Of a stretch of DNA of 64,000 bases, positions 47,674 to 56,962 are shown one piece after another. The translations under genes were made by a program, and so were the position numbers. Under the pieces are notes generated by a model that had not been told where the DNA came from, ran no database searches, and saw nothing but the letters and a program-made list of their open reading frames with translations. Numbering within the stretch: the first letter of the stretch is position 1; every line of letters starts with the position of its first letter. Origin of the DNA: Streptomyces spororaveus (GTDB taxonomy: Bacteria > Actinomycetota > Actinomycetes > Streptomycetales > Streptomycetaceae); assembly GCF_016755875.1 (NCBI RefSeq), contig NZ_BNED01000005.1:2645001-2709000 (forward strand). Reading direction: 5' to 3'.

Positions 47674-49002
47674 TCATGAGCGGCCGGACACGGAGCCCCC
47701 TTCCGTTACCCGCAGCAGCAGGTGGGGCAGCGTTCCGGCGAACTCCGGGAGCGTACGGGCGACGCTCCACCAGGCTTCGGGGTCCTCGTCGAGGGCCAGG
47801 GCCAGCAGCTGGTCGGCCTCGGCGTGGGAGGCGAGGACGGCCGCGGGCCGGTCGTGCCGGTCGGGGTGGTCCACGTCCCCGAGCCAGTGGTCCTGGTCCA
47901 GGGCCCAGCAGGCCGGCAGCTTGTGCCGGATCACGTCGTTGCCGGTGAGCAGGCCGCGGTCGAGGCAGTCGCGCACCCAGCGGATGTCCTCCCGGACGCT
48001 GTCCATCGGCACGGCGAGGCTGGTCAGGGCCAGCTCGCGCTCCACGCCCCCGTAGGGCTCGATCGCCGTCGGGGACAGGTGGCGCACGGCGCGGACGAGG
48101 TCGGGGCCGGGGTCACCCGCGTCGGCCGCCTCGGGCACGGTGCCGTCGGCGAGGGCGGCGACCAGCTCGGGCAGCGGGCCGGGGTGGCCCGGGGCGTGCC
48201 TCAGCAGCTCCGCCCACAGGCGGGGATCGTCCCCGAGCGGGCGCAGGGCCCGCAGGACGGCCGTCTGCATGCCGGCCTGCTCGGGCAGGGTCCAGCGCAG
48301 GCCGGCGGTGTCGGGGAGACGGGCGAGCAGCAGGGTCCGGCGCGCGGGGGCGACATGGGCGACGAGTTCCTCGTGCGTGACCCGGCCCATCCGCACGGCG
48401 CGGACGGCGGGCCGGTGCCAGGAGCGCCCGTCCGGCCGCGCCGCCCCGGCGGCCAGGAACGCGAGGACGGTCTCCAGGGGCAGGTCCGCGACCAGCAGCA
48501 GGGCCTCGACCGAACCGGTCGGCAGCGGTTCGCGCAGGTGCTCGGCCAGCAGCAGTTCGGGGTCGGGCCGGTGGCTCAGCGCCAGGATGTCCAGCGGGAC
48601 CCGCGGTCCGCGCCTGCCGTGCCGGCGCAGCAGGCCGACCAGCTCGGCCGTGGTGAGCGGGCCGTCACCGGGGTCCCGGCCGAGGTCGGCGCGGAGCAGG
48701 GGCAGGAGTTCGGGCGGGGTGCGGCGGCGGGCGTAGCGGGCGGGTCCGGGCAGGCCGGGCAGTGGCCGGCCGACGACCCGGGGGTTGCGCGCGATGAAGG
48801 TGCGGTCGGCCGCGCCGCCGTGGCGCAGCAGCAGGGTGACGGTCGAGGCCGACAGCCACTCGTCCCGGCACAGGTACTTGCGGGTGGGCTCGTCCAGCCG
48901 GCCGATCATGTCGGTGACGACGTGGTCCGGTGCGTGGCGCAGCAGGTGCGCCACGCACCAGGCCAGCCGTCGGCTGGTGCGGTCTTCCTCGGCCGTCGAC
49001 AT
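47674..49002 (-). CDS. Large helical protein of unknown function
   Basis: A 442-residue protein rich in Leu, Arg and Ala with repeated short helices (ADLPLETVLAFLAAGAA, PDTAGLRWTLPEQAG), suggesting an alpha-solenoid or HEAT-like fold. No enzymatic motif or membrane segment is seen. The ATG at 49002 (MSTAEEDRTSRRLAWCVAHL) is the first plausible start. Upstream the same frame stays open and reads a run rich in Tyr and Glu, but it has no start codon. It sits between acyl-CoA dehydrogenase and dxr, all on one strand. I recognise only a resemblance to hypothetical proteins of streptomycetes. Confidence 0.8.
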   Translation of the reverse strand: MSTAEEDRTSRRLAWCVAHLLRHAPDHVVTDMIGRLDEPTRKYLCRDEWLSASTVTLLLRHGGAADRTFIARNPRVVGRPLPGLPGPARYARRRTPPELLPLLRADLGRDPGDGPLTTAELVGLLRRHGRRGPRVPLDILALSHRPDPELLLAEHLREPLPTGSVEALLLVADLPLETVLAFLAAGAARPDGRSWHRPAVRAVRMGRVTHEELVAHVAPARRTLLLARLPDTAGLRWTLPEQAGMQTAVLRALRPLGDDPRLWAELLRHAPGHPGPLPELVAALADGTVPEAADAGDPGPDLVRAVRHLSPTAIEPYGGVERELALTSLAVPMDSVREDIRWVRDCLDRGLLTGNDVIRHKLPACWALDQDHWLGDVDHPDRHDRPAAVLASHAEADQLLALALDEDPEAWWSVARTLPEFAGTLPHLLLRVTEGGSVSGRS

Positions 49003-49023
49003 CGTTCTCGTCCGCCTCGCGCT

Positions 49024-49066
49024 GTGCTCGTACGCGTACCAGTACTCGTACTCATCCTCGTACGTC
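49024..49066 (-). repeat. Repeated TACGAG-type leader sequence
   Basis: In the 91 bases between the acyl-CoA dehydrogenase stop and the unknown helical gene, the transcribed strand repeats GTACGAG-like units with small changes (TACGAGGAT, GAGTACGAGTAC, TACGCGTACGAG). In the downstream frame these would read Tyr, Glu and Asp. No start codon makes them coding, so they may be an untranslated leader or a decayed N-terminal repeat. Confidence 0.5.
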
Positions 49067-49093
49067 TGTCCGACGTCCGGCGATGATCGCAGG

Positions 49094-51037
49094 TCAGCGG
49101 ATGGGGCGGTGCACGTTTTTCTGAGTCGAGGGTCCGGGCGTCGCGTCCGCGATCCAGGGGCCCTCGCCGGACGGGTCGAGGACGCCCTCCTCCAGCCATG
49201 CGTAGGTGCCGGACAGGACGCCCGCGACCACCTTGCGGTCGAGGTCGTCGGTGTTGGACCAGAGCCGGCCGAAGAGTTCCTCCACGCGCAGCCGGGACTG
49301 CTCGCAGAAGGCGTCGGCCAGCTGGTAGGCCTCGCGGCCGTGGGCGCCGGTGGCGCGCAGGTGCTCGGCGCGGACACAGGCCGCGCTCATCGCGAAGAGC
49401 TCGGCGCCGATGTCGACGATCCGGCCGAGGAAGCCCTGCTTGGTCTCCATCCGGCCCTGCCAGCGGGACATGGCGTAGAAGGTGGAGCGGGCGAGTTTGC
49501 GGGCGCTGCGCTCCACGTAGCGCAGGTGGGTGGAGAGGTCGGGGTGGCCGTTCGGGTGGAAGGCGCGGTAGGTGCCGGGGACCTGGCCGGGGCCGGTGGC
49601 GAGCTTGGGCAGCCAGCGGGCGTAGAACCCGGCGGCGCGGGCTCCGGCCTTCGCCTTGTCGCCGAGCGCCTTGTCCGGGTCGATGAGGTCGCCCGCGACC
49701 GAGAGGTGGGCGTCGACGGCCTCGCGCGCGATCAGCAGGTGCATGATCTCGGTGGAGCCCTCGAAGATCCGGTTGATCCGCAGGTCGCGGAGCATCTGCT
49801 CGGCGGGGACGGCCCGTTCGCCGCGGGCGGCGAGGGACTCGGCGGTCTCGAACCCGCGCCCGCCGCGGATCTGGACCAGCTCGTCGGCCATCAGACAGGC
49901 CATCTCGGAGCCGTAGAGCTTGGCGAGGGCGGCCTCGATACGGATGTCGTTGCGGTCCTCGTCGGCCATCTGGGAGGCGAGGTCGACCACCGCTTCGAGG
50001 GCGAAGGTGGTCGCGGCGATGAAGGAGATCTTCGCGCCGACCGCCTCGTGCCGCGCGACCGGCCGGCCCCACTGCTCGCGTACGCCGGACCACTCGCGGG
50101 CGATCTTCAGGCACCACTTCCCGGCGCCGACGCACATGGCGGGCAGGGACAGCCGGCCGGTGTTGAGCGTGGTCAGGGCGATCTTGAGCCCGGCGCCCTC
50201 GGCGCCGATGCGCTGGGCCGCGGGGACCCGTACCCGGTGGAAGCGGGTCACGCCGTTCTCCAGGCCGCGCAGGCCCATGAAGGCGTTGCGGTGCTCGACG
50301 GTGATCCCCGGCGAGTCCGCCTCCACGACGAAGGCGGTGATCCCGCCGCGGTGGTGCTCGGACTTCGGCACGCGGGCCATCACGACGAGCAGGTCCGCGA
50401 CGACCCCGTTGGTGGTCCACAGCTTCACGCCGTCGAGCACGTACGCGTCGTCGCCGTCCGGGACCGCCGTGGTGGCCAGGCGCGCCGGGTCGGAGCCGAC
50501 GTCGGGCTCGGTGAGCAGGAAGGCGCTGATGGCGGTGGTGGCGCAGCGGGGCAGGTAGGTGTCCTTCTGCTCCTGCGTGCCGAACATCTTCAGCGGCTGG
50601 GGGACGCCGATCGACTGGTGGGCGGAGAGCAGGGCCCCGATGGCCGGGCTCACCGAGCCGACGAGGGCGAGCGCCTTGTTGTAGTAGACCTGGGTGAGAC
50701 CGAGCCCGCCGTACTTGGGGTCGATCTTCATGCCGAGGGCGCCGAGCTCCTTGAGACCGCGCACGGTCTCGTCGGGGATCCGCGCCTCGCGCTCGATGCG
50801 GGCCCCGTCGATGCGGGTCTCGCAGAACTCCCGCAGCCGGGCCAGGAAGGCCTCGCCCCGCCGGACGTCCTCGTCGGCGGGGAGCGGATGGGGGTGGATC
50901 AGGTCGAGCCGGAAGCGTCCGAGGAACAGTTCCTTGGCGAAACTGGGTTTGCGCCAGTCCTGTTCGCGGGCCGCTTCCGCGACCTGCCGTGCCTCGCGCT
51001 CGGTCACCTTGGGCTGTGCGGGCTGTGTTGCGGACAT
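49094..51037 (-). CDS. Acyl-CoA dehydrogenase (long form)
   Basis: The 647-residue flavoprotein oxidises an acyl-CoA to the enoyl-CoA. N-terminal, beta and C-terminal acyl-CoA dehydrogenase domains are visible (AFLLTEPDVGSDPARL; NAFMGLRGLENGVTRF; RDLRINRIFEGSTEI with the region of the catalytic Glu). About 180 residues of extra helices follow the core, as in the long FadE-type enzymes of actinobacteria. The ATG at 51037 has an AGGTGAG ribosome-binding site. A GTG at 51049 is a possible alternative. Substrate chain length is unknown. It is followed by the unknown helical gene. Confidence 0.93.
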   Translation of the reverse strand: MSATQPAQPKVTEREARQVAEAAREQDWRKPSFAKELFLGRFRLDLIHPHPLPADEDVRRGEAFLARLREFCETRIDGARIEREARIPDETVRGLKELGALGMKIDPKYGGLGLTQVYYNKALALVGSVSPAIGALLSAHQSIGVPQPLKMFGTQEQKDTYLPRCATTAISAFLLTEPDVGSDPARLATTAVPDGDDAYVLDGVKLWTTNGVVADLLVVMARVPKSEHHRGGITAFVVEADSPGITVEHRNAFMGLRGLENGVTRFHRVRVPAAQRIGAEGAGLKIALTTLNTGRLSLPAMCVGAGKWCLKIAREWSGVREQWGRPVARHEAVGAKISFIAATTFALEAVVDLASQMADEDRNDIRIEAALAKLYGSEMACLMADELVQIRGGRGFETAESLAARGERAVPAEQMLRDLRINRIFEGSTEIMHLLIAREAVDAHLSVAGDLIDPDKALGDKAKAGARAAGFYARWLPKLATGPGQVPGTYRAFHPNGHPDLSTHLRYVERSARKLARSTFYAMSRWQGRMETKQGFLGRIVDIGAELFAMSAACVRAEHLRATGAHGREAYQLADAFCEQSRLRVEELFGRLWSNTDDLDRKVVAGVLSGTYAWLEEGVLDPSGEGPWIADATPGPSTQKNVHRPIR

Positions 51038-51201
51038 GCGGGGACTCACCTCGCCGCCGGAGTCGGTTCACCGGATTACCAGCCGGTGCTACTTGTGAGT
51101 CGTACCCCGTCCTCCTCCACCGGAAAAGCCGGAGCGGTCCGGTCGGGGGAATCGGTCCGGCGATCGGCGTCCCGCGTGCCGCGCGAGCGCACCCGCTCAG
51201 G

Positions 51202-51247
51202 AAAAAAGGGGACGGCCGGAGCCCCCGCACAGTGGGCTCCGGCCGTC
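51202..51247 (-). terminator. Intrinsic terminator downstream of the aldehyde dehydrogenase gene
   Basis: GACGGCCGGAGCCC at 51211-51224 pairs perfectly with GGGCTCCGGCCGTC at 51234-51247 around a nine-base loop. On the transcribed strand it is followed by CCCC and six T residues, the clearest U-tract terminator in the window. The segment up to 51038 contains no gene and presumably holds the acyl-CoA dehydrogenase promoter. Confidence 0.9.
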
Positions 51248-51267
51248 GGCTTTTCGGCCGTACGAGA

Positions 51268-52713
51268 TCAGATGTCGAGGCCGGTCAGGACCAGGACCCG
51301 CTCGTACGTGTAGTCGTCCATCGCGTAGCGGACGCCCTCGCGGCCCACACCGGACTGCTTGACGCCGCCGTACGGCATCTGGTCGGCGCGGTAGGACGGC
51401 GCGTCGCCGATGATCACACCGCCGACCTCCAGCTCGCGGTGGGCACGGAACGCGGTCTGGACGTTGCGGGTGAAGACGCCGGTCTGCAGACCGAACTTCG
51501 AGTCGTTGACGGCGGCGAAGGCCTCGTCGGTGTTCTCGACCTTCTTCAGCGTCAGGACCGGGCCGAAGACCTCCTCGGTGGCGAGCTTGACGCCGTCCGG
51601 CACGTGGGCCAGGACGGTGGGCTCGTAGGAGGCACCCGCGCGCTTGCCGCCGGTGAGCAGCTTGGCTCCGCCGGCCACGGCCTCGTCGACCCAGGACTCG
51701 ACGCGCTGGGCGGCGGCCTCGGAGACGAGGGGGCCGACGTCGGTGGCGGAGTCGGACGGGTCGCCGGTGACCTGGGCCTGGACCTTCTCGACGACCTTCT
51801 CGACGAGGCGGTCGTAGACGGAGGCGTCGGCGATCACGCGCTGCACGGAGATGCAGGACTGGCCGGCCTGGTAGTTCGAGAAGGTCGCGATACGGGTCGC
51901 GGCCCAGTCGAGGTCGGCCTCGGAGGACCAGTCGTCCAGGACGACGGCCGCGGCGTTGCCGCCGAGCTCCAGGGTGCAGTGCTTGTGGGGCACCGACTGC
52001 TGGATGGCGTAGCCGACGGTGTCGGAGCCGGTGAAGGAGATGACGGGCAGGCGCTCGTCCTTGACCAGGGCCGGCATCTTGTCGTTCGCGACCGGCAGGA
52101 CCGACCAGGAGCCGGCGGGGAGGTCGGTCTCGGCGAGCAGCTCACCCAGGATCAGGCCGGACAGCGGCGTGGCCGGGGCGGGCTTGAGGATGATCGGCGC
52201 GCCGACGGCGATGGCCGGGGCCACCTTGTGGGCGCACAGGTTCAGGGGGAAGTTGAACGGCGCGATGCCGAGAACCGGGCCCTTGACGAAGCGGCGGGTC
52301 AGCGCGAGACGGCCGACACCACCGGCGTCGGTGTCGAGGCGCTGGGCCTCTCCGCCGTTGAACCGGCGGGCCTCTTCGGCGGCGAAGCGGAACACGGACA
52401 CCGCACGGCCGACCTCACCGCGGGCCCACTTGACGGGCTTGCCGTTCTCGGCGGAGATCAGCTGGGCGATCTCCTCGGTGCGCTCGGTGAGCCGCTTGGA
52501 CACGTGGTCCAGGGCCGCGGCCCGTACGTGGGCGGGGGTCGCGGAGAACTCCGCCGTCACGGCGTACGCCGCGGCCACGGCCTCTTCGACCTGCTCGTCG
52601 GTGGGCACGCTGACGGTGCCTACCAGTCGGCCGTCCCACGGGGAGTGGACGTCGAAGCTGTCCTCGCCGGTGGCCTGGCGGCCGGCGAGCCAGAAGGCGT
52701 GGGTGGAAGTCAT
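51268..52713 (-). CDS. NAD(P)-dependent aldehyde dehydrogenase, probably for succinate semialdehyde
   Basis: The 481-residue enzyme has the aldehyde dehydrogenase catalytic Cys in GQSCISVQR, the general base in LELGGNAA and the cofactor region GIAPFNFPLNL. The C-terminal FGLQTGVFTRN segment and closing PYGGVKQSGVGREG are also present. The ATG at 52713 gives the usual length; the frame is open upstream but overlaps a regulator reading the other frame. Placement next to a PucR regulator and close to GABA aminotransferase makes succinate-semialdehyde dehydrogenase the best guess, but lactaldehyde or similar substrates cannot be excluded. Confidence 0.93.
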   Translation of the reverse strand: MTSTHAFWLAGRQATGEDSFDVHSPWDGRLVGTVSVPTDEQVEEAVAAAYAVTAEFSATPAHVRAAALDHVSKRLTERTEEIAQLISAENGKPVKWARGEVGRAVSVFRFAAEEARRFNGGEAQRLDTDAGGVGRLALTRRFVKGPVLGIAPFNFPLNLCAHKVAPAIAVGAPIILKPAPATPLSGLILGELLAETDLPAGSWSVLPVANDKMPALVKDERLPVISFTGSDTVGYAIQQSVPHKHCTLELGGNAAAVVLDDWSSEADLDWAATRIATFSNYQAGQSCISVQRVIADASVYDRLVEKVVEKVQAQVTGDPSDSATDVGPLVSEAAAQRVESWVDEAVAGGAKLLTGGKRAGASYEPTVLAHVPDGVKLATEEVFGPVLTLKKVENTDEAFAAVNDSKFGLQTGVFTRNVQTAFRAHRELEVGGVIIGDAPSYRADQMPYGGVKQSGVGREGVRYAMDDYTYERVLVLTGLDI

Positions 52714-52889
52714 GCGAATCCCGGCCCTTCGGAAGTGTGCGGTGGGTCCTGACCCCTCCACCGTAGAACTCCGTCGGCGTTTCGGTGTTTGTCCCTGATG
52801 GAGCGGCGGGTCGTCGCGCTTCGCCGCTTTGTCACTGTCCATCCGACCGCGTGGGCGTGCGCGGCACGGCCCGGCGCCCCCGGACGGGG

Positions 52890-54470
52890 TCAGGACGGGG
52901 CCGAGGTGGCCTTGAGGGCGAGCCACAGCTCCATACGGACGTCCGGGTCCTCCAGGGAGCGGCCGAGGATCTCCTCGACCCGCTTCATCCGGTAGCGCAG
53001 GGTGTGCCGGTGCACGCCGAGGTCGGCCGCGGCCGCGTCCCACTGCCCGTGGCGGGAGAGCCAGGCCTGGAGCGAGGCGACCAGGTCGCCGCGCCCGGTC
53101 GCGTCGTGCTCCCGCAGCGCGCGCAGGGTGCCGTCCGCGAAGGCCCGTACGGCGTCGTCGGCCAGCAGCGGCAGGACCGAGCCCGCCGCCATGTCCTCGT
53201 GCTCCACCATCGGCCGGCCGCGGCGCCGGGCCACGGCGAGGGCCTGGTCGGCCTGCTTGAGGGCCGCCGCCACACCGCCCGGTCCGGCCGGCGCGGACAG
53301 GCCGACCACCAGCTCGTCCGGCTCCGGCCCGGCCGCGTCCCGGCCGCGCCGCGCCTCCAGTGCCTCCGCGTGGTCCACGCACGCCTGGACGGCCGCGCCC
53401 TCGTCGGAGGCCAGGACCACGAGCCGCCCCGCCTCCGGGACGACGAGCAGCGCCTCCCCGGTCCGGGCCGCGGCCGACTCGACCGTGTCCGACAGCAGCG
53501 CCAGGCCCTCCGGCTGGGCGGTCCCCGCCAGGGCCGGCTCGGCCACGATGAGCCGGAACGGTGCCTCCAGCAGGGCCCCGTACAGGTCCCCGGCCACGGA
53601 GCGCGCGTGCTCCGCCTCGCCCGCGAGCAGCATCCGGAGCACCGCCGCCCCCAGCCGGGACTCGGCGTCGTGCAGCGAGCGCGAGCGCTCGGTGGTGAGG
53701 GTGAGGAGCGCGACCGCGGAGTGCACGGCGTACCGCTCGGCCGTGCCCAGGGGGGCCGCGGTGCCGACGGCGAGCGCGCCGCGCGCCCGCCTGCCCGTGC
53801 CCAGGGACTGGAGTTCCACGCGGTCCTCGGAGCCGCCGACGACGGCGCTCGCGGGCGCCGGGCGCTCCCGCAGCCGTTCCACGTCGGGGGTCAGCCGGGC
53901 GGCACGGCGCGCGGCCCAGTCGGGGGCGGCCGCGACGACCGCGCCCGAGGTGTCGTAGAGCGCGGCCCAGCCGTGCACGTGCGCGGCCAGCTTCACCAGC
54001 AGTTCGGTGGGGCCGTCGACGGAGAGGGCGGCGCGCGTCAGCTCGCGCTGGGCCTCGAAGCCGGCGGTCACGGCCCGGTACTGGTCCGCCGCGAGCGCCG
54101 CGGAGACCGCCTTGCTGATCGCCAGGAAGGGGGTCCGCCGCGGTACCTCCAGCAGCGGCATGTCCTCGGTCCGCGCGGCCTCGACCAGCGCCTCGGGGAT
54201 CTCCTCGTAGTTGACGCCGATCGCGAAGCCGATGCCGACGACCCCGGCCGCGGCGAGGCGGCGTACATAGGCGCGCATCTCCTCGGGGTCCCCCGCGTCC
54301 AGCTTCATCGCCGTGATGAGGAGCAGCTCCCCGCCCTCCATGTAGGGGACGGGGTCGGCGAGCTCGCTGACGTGGGCCCAGCGCACCGGGGTGTCGAGGC
54401 GGCCCTCGCCGGCCCGGACGCTGAGCTTGAGCGCCGAGTGCTGGACGAGTGAGGCGAGGGTGAGCGGCAT
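52890..54470 (-). CDS. PucR family transcriptional regulator
   Basis: A 526-residue PucR-type regulator. The N-terminal PucR sensor domain is at about residues 1-130 (TLASLVQHSALKLSVRAGEG, MEGGELLLITAMKL). A GGDEF-like central region follows, then the C-terminal helix-turn-helix (LGVHRHTLRYRMKRVEEILG) that defines the family. Such proteins often control purine, proline or GABA use. The aldehyde dehydrogenase 176 bases downstream and gabT nearby suggest that it regulates GABA breakdown. The ATG at 54470 has only a weak AAGG ribosome-binding site. Confidence 0.92.
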   Translation of the reverse strand: MPLTLASLVQHSALKLSVRAGEGRLDTPVRWAHVSELADPVPYMEGGELLLITAMKLDAGDPEEMRAYVRRLAAAGVVGIGFAIGVNYEEIPEALVEAARTEDMPLLEVPRRTPFLAISKAVSAALAADQYRAVTAGFEAQRELTRAALSVDGPTELLVKLAAHVHGWAALYDTSGAVVAAAPDWAARRAARLTPDVERLRERPAPASAVVGGSEDRVELQSLGTGRRARGALAVGTAAPLGTAERYAVHSAVALLTLTTERSRSLHDAESRLGAAVLRMLLAGEAEHARSVAGDLYGALLEAPFRLIVAEPALAGTAQPEGLALLSDTVESAAARTGEALLVVPEAGRLVVLASDEGAAVQACVDHAEALEARRGRDAAGPEPDELVVGLSAPAGPGGVAAALKQADQALAVARRRGRPMVEHEDMAAGSVLPLLADDAVRAFADGTLRALREHDATGRGDLVASLQAWLSRHGQWDAAAADLGVHRHTLRYRMKRVEEILGRSLEDPDVRMELWLALKATSAPS

Positions 54471-54597
54471 CGGTTACCAGTGGCCTTAGCGGGAGGGGGC
54501 GAGCGGGAGGGGTCGGATGGGTACCGCTGACGGTTTTCGCCGTGTCGTATGAACGACTCCCCTCGATTCTGCCACCTCGTACGGGTCGGGGTGCGGG

Positions 54598-56709
54598 TCA
54601 GGACGTTCCGGCCAGGCGGACCAGGAGCGGAGCCGCCCGTTCCCCGCGCACCGAGGTCAGCGACAGCACCGCGTGCCCCGGCGGCACGGCGTGCGCCAGG
54701 TCCGAGGCGGACCAGCGCTCCCGCTCCACCTGGCGCACGGTCACCGCGTCCGTGGTGACCGCCTTGCCGGTGACGAGCTTGCGGAAGGAGTGGATCGCCC
54801 GGGTCAGCGGCTGGTCGGCGAAGACCGTGCGGTGGGTGACGTCGCGCGTCTCCACCCACTCGGTGCCCCAGGCCTCGGCGAACCGCTTGCCGTCCCAGGT
54901 GGTGACCCCGGAGAAGGCCATCCGGCAGCCGACCGCCCCGAGCAGCGGCGTCCGCAGCGCCTCCGGCACGTCGTCCAGCGAGCGCAGCGTGAGCAGGACG
55001 CCCGCATGCGCGGAGCGCAGCCGCTGGACGCCCCGGACGGTCTCGGGGGTCAGGGTGTGGGAGGCGTCGTCGAAGGCGAGGAAGGCGAAGAGGGAACGGT
55101 CGGTGCGGGCGGCCGCTGCGGCGTTGAACTGGGCGAGCAGCAGCCGGGCCAGCATCCGGGAGGCGTCGGCGTGCCCGCGCTCGGGCAGGTCCACGCGGAC
55201 GCGGATCGGGTGTTCCAGGGCGCGCAGCGAGAACGGCCGGCCCTGGCCGGTGGTGTCGAAGAAGCCGGCGAAGGCGGGCCGGTCCAGCAGGGCCACCCGG
55301 TCGGCGAGGGCGGGGCCGGGGTCGCCGTGGGCCCCCTGCTGCCGGATCCGGGCGTCGAGCTCGCGCAGCATGGCGTGCTGCCCTGCGAGGTCGCGGCGCA
55401 GCGCGTCGAGGGCCTCCGGGACCCGGTCGAGCAGCTCGCGCAGCTCGGGCACGGTCGGGAAACGGTCGTACGCCGCCCGGAACGGCCCGAGGAGCTGGGC
55501 GAGGGCGGTGGCGGCCCGGCGCACGTCGATCCCGGGGACGTCCCCGACGAAGGACTCGGCGAGCAGGGTGGCGGCCTCGTCGGGGTCGGTGGCGCCGCCG
55601 TAGAGGTCGAGGTCGTAGACGGAGGCGGGGTCGCCGACCCGGACCACGACGTCGAAGGCGGCGTCGGGCCCGAGCTGGGCGCCGGCCGCGCCGACGGCGA
55701 CGACGGCGGCCTGGCCGGCGAGGGCCTGGAGCGAGAGCGACTCGACGACGGGCCGCACCAGCCGCCGCGTCTTGCCGGTACCGGAGGGCCCGACGGCGAG
55801 CAGCGACGTCCCGAGCACGTCGGGGTCGAGCGCGAGGGCGGTTCCGCGCCGGGAGTACGGGTTGCGCACGCCGTCCTCCACGGTGCCGAGCAGCACCTGC
55901 CGGGCCAGCAGATCGTGCCGGGCGGCCCGTACGGGCAGGTCCCGCGCCCCGGACGGGTGCACACAGGCCCCGGCGCCCTTGTCGCGCACGGCGTCGGTGA
56001 AGGCCCGCATGCGCGAGGGGTCGACGCGCACGGAGTCCCACGCCCGCCGGATCCGGGCGTAGTCCACGTCGTTCATCCGGCCGCCCCCGGCCTCCGCCTC
56101 CAACCGCTCGGCGGCCTCCCCCAGTCCGGCGGCCCGCAACTGGGGCCACCGCGCGAGGTCGTCCGGTCCGCCGGCTTCGGGACCGGCGGAGTCGGCGGGG
56201 CGTGCGGGCTGCACCGTGCGCAGGGCTCGGCTGCCGAGCACCCGGCGGCCCAGTTCGGGCCACCGGCCGAGACGCCCGAAGCCGATCACCAGGATGGAGA
56301 CGACCACGGCGTACCAGATGTAGCTCGCCCAGACGGATTCGGGAGAGCGATTGTGTGCCCAGGAGTCGGGCGTGAACATGTAGAGCGGCCACAGCCAGAA
56401 TCCACCGAGGTAGCCGTTCCACAGCAAGGACCAGAGCAGCAGTCCCGCGAGCAGCGAGATCAGCGCACCGCTGATCAGCTGCCGGGTCGGCGTCCGCTCC
56501 GGCTCCTCGGCGGCCCGCGGCACGTGCCCGTACGTCCATACGCCCGGCCCGTCCGAGGCGCGCGGGTGGCGCAGCCAGTCGCCCAGCGTCGGCCCGGCCG
56601 TCGGCGCGTGCGAGGGCTTCGGGGGGAGACCCGGGTTCGGCGGCGCGGCCGGTCTCGGGACGTGCCCGGCCCGGGGCGAGCGCGTCTCGTGCGTGCCGTC
56701 GGTGTCCAT
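54598..56709 (-). CDS. Membrane-anchored P-loop ATPase, VirD4/FtsK-like
   Basis: The 703-residue protein starts with a Pro-rich cytosolic region. Two groups of transmembrane helices follow (ISGALISLLAGLLLWSLLW, then SYIWYAVVVSILVIGFG). The C-terminal ATPase has Walker A in AVGPSGTGKTRR (Lys313) and a Walker-B-like LFAFLAFDDASH. The build recalls coupling proteins of conjugation systems and FtsK-type pumps, but no relaxase or transfer gene is near. I chose the ATG at 56709, with AGGGG seven bases upstream, over an upstream in-frame codon at 56820. It lies between PucR and gabT, facing away from gabT. Function unknown. Confidence 0.87.
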   Translation of the reverse strand: MDTDGTHETRSPRAGHVPRPAAPPNPGLPPKPSHAPTAGPTLGDWLRHPRASDGPGVWTYGHVPRAAEEPERTPTRQLISGALISLLAGLLLWSLLWNGYLGGFWLWPLYMFTPDSWAHNRSPESVWASYIWYAVVVSILVIGFGRLGRWPELGRRVLGSRALRTVQPARPADSAGPEAGGPDDLARWPQLRAAGLGEAAERLEAEAGGGRMNDVDYARIRRAWDSVRVDPSRMRAFTDAVRDKGAGACVHPSGARDLPVRAARHDLLARQVLLGTVEDGVRNPYSRRGTALALDPDVLGTSLLAVGPSGTGKTRRLVRPVVESLSLQALAGQAAVVAVGAAGAQLGPDAAFDVVVRVGDPASVYDLDLYGGATDPDEAATLLAESFVGDVPGIDVRRAATALAQLLGPFRAAYDRFPTVPELRELLDRVPEALDALRRDLAGQHAMLRELDARIRQQGAHGDPGPALADRVALLDRPAFAGFFDTTGQGRPFSLRALEHPIRVRVDLPERGHADASRMLARLLLAQFNAAAAARTDRSLFAFLAFDDASHTLTPETVRGVQRLRSAHAGVLLTLRSLDDVPEALRTPLLGAVGCRMAFSGVTTWDGKRFAEAWGTEWVETRDVTHRTVFADQPLTRAIHSFRKLVTGKAVTTDAVTVRQVERERWSASDLAHAVPPGHAVLSLTSVRGERAAPLLVRLAGTS

Positions 56710-56885
56710 GAAACCCCTGCCCCCTGCCCGTGCCTGCGCTGCGTCGCTCAATGTAGTTGCCCGGGCCTCTGCCGTGGGCCCGTACCCGCGCTCCGGTTCG
56801 CCGTGCCGTACACGAGACACGCGCCCGGGTCCTTCCTATGGCCGTCAAGGACAAGGACACGCGGTGATCACTACCGAACGGAGCA

Positions 56886-56914
56886 TGCAGGACCCCCGCT
56901 CCCGGGCCTAGCCT
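56886..56914 (+). promoter_or_regulatory. Predicted gabT promoter
   Basis: A -35 TGCAGG (56886-56891) and a -10 TAGCCT (56909-56914) are 17 bases apart and would start transcription about 40 bases before the gabT ATG. The -35 is a poor match, consistent with activation by a regulator. Confidence 0.4.
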
Positions 56915-56962
56915 GCGGACAAAGAGACAAGTGCGTCCGAAAACACCCCCCAGGAGCCCCCT

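Noticed and set aside
49003..49377. Apparent N-terminal extension of the unknown helical protein into the acyl-CoA dehydrogenase gene
   Set aside because: The extension is an out-of-frame reading of the dehydrogenase 3' end; no start codon with a ribosome-binding site lies between the genes.
51038..51267. A possible small gene in the gap between acyl-CoA and aldehyde dehydrogenase genes
   Set aside because: No frame here has a start with ribosome-binding site and coding-like composition; the gap holds a terminator and probably a promoter.
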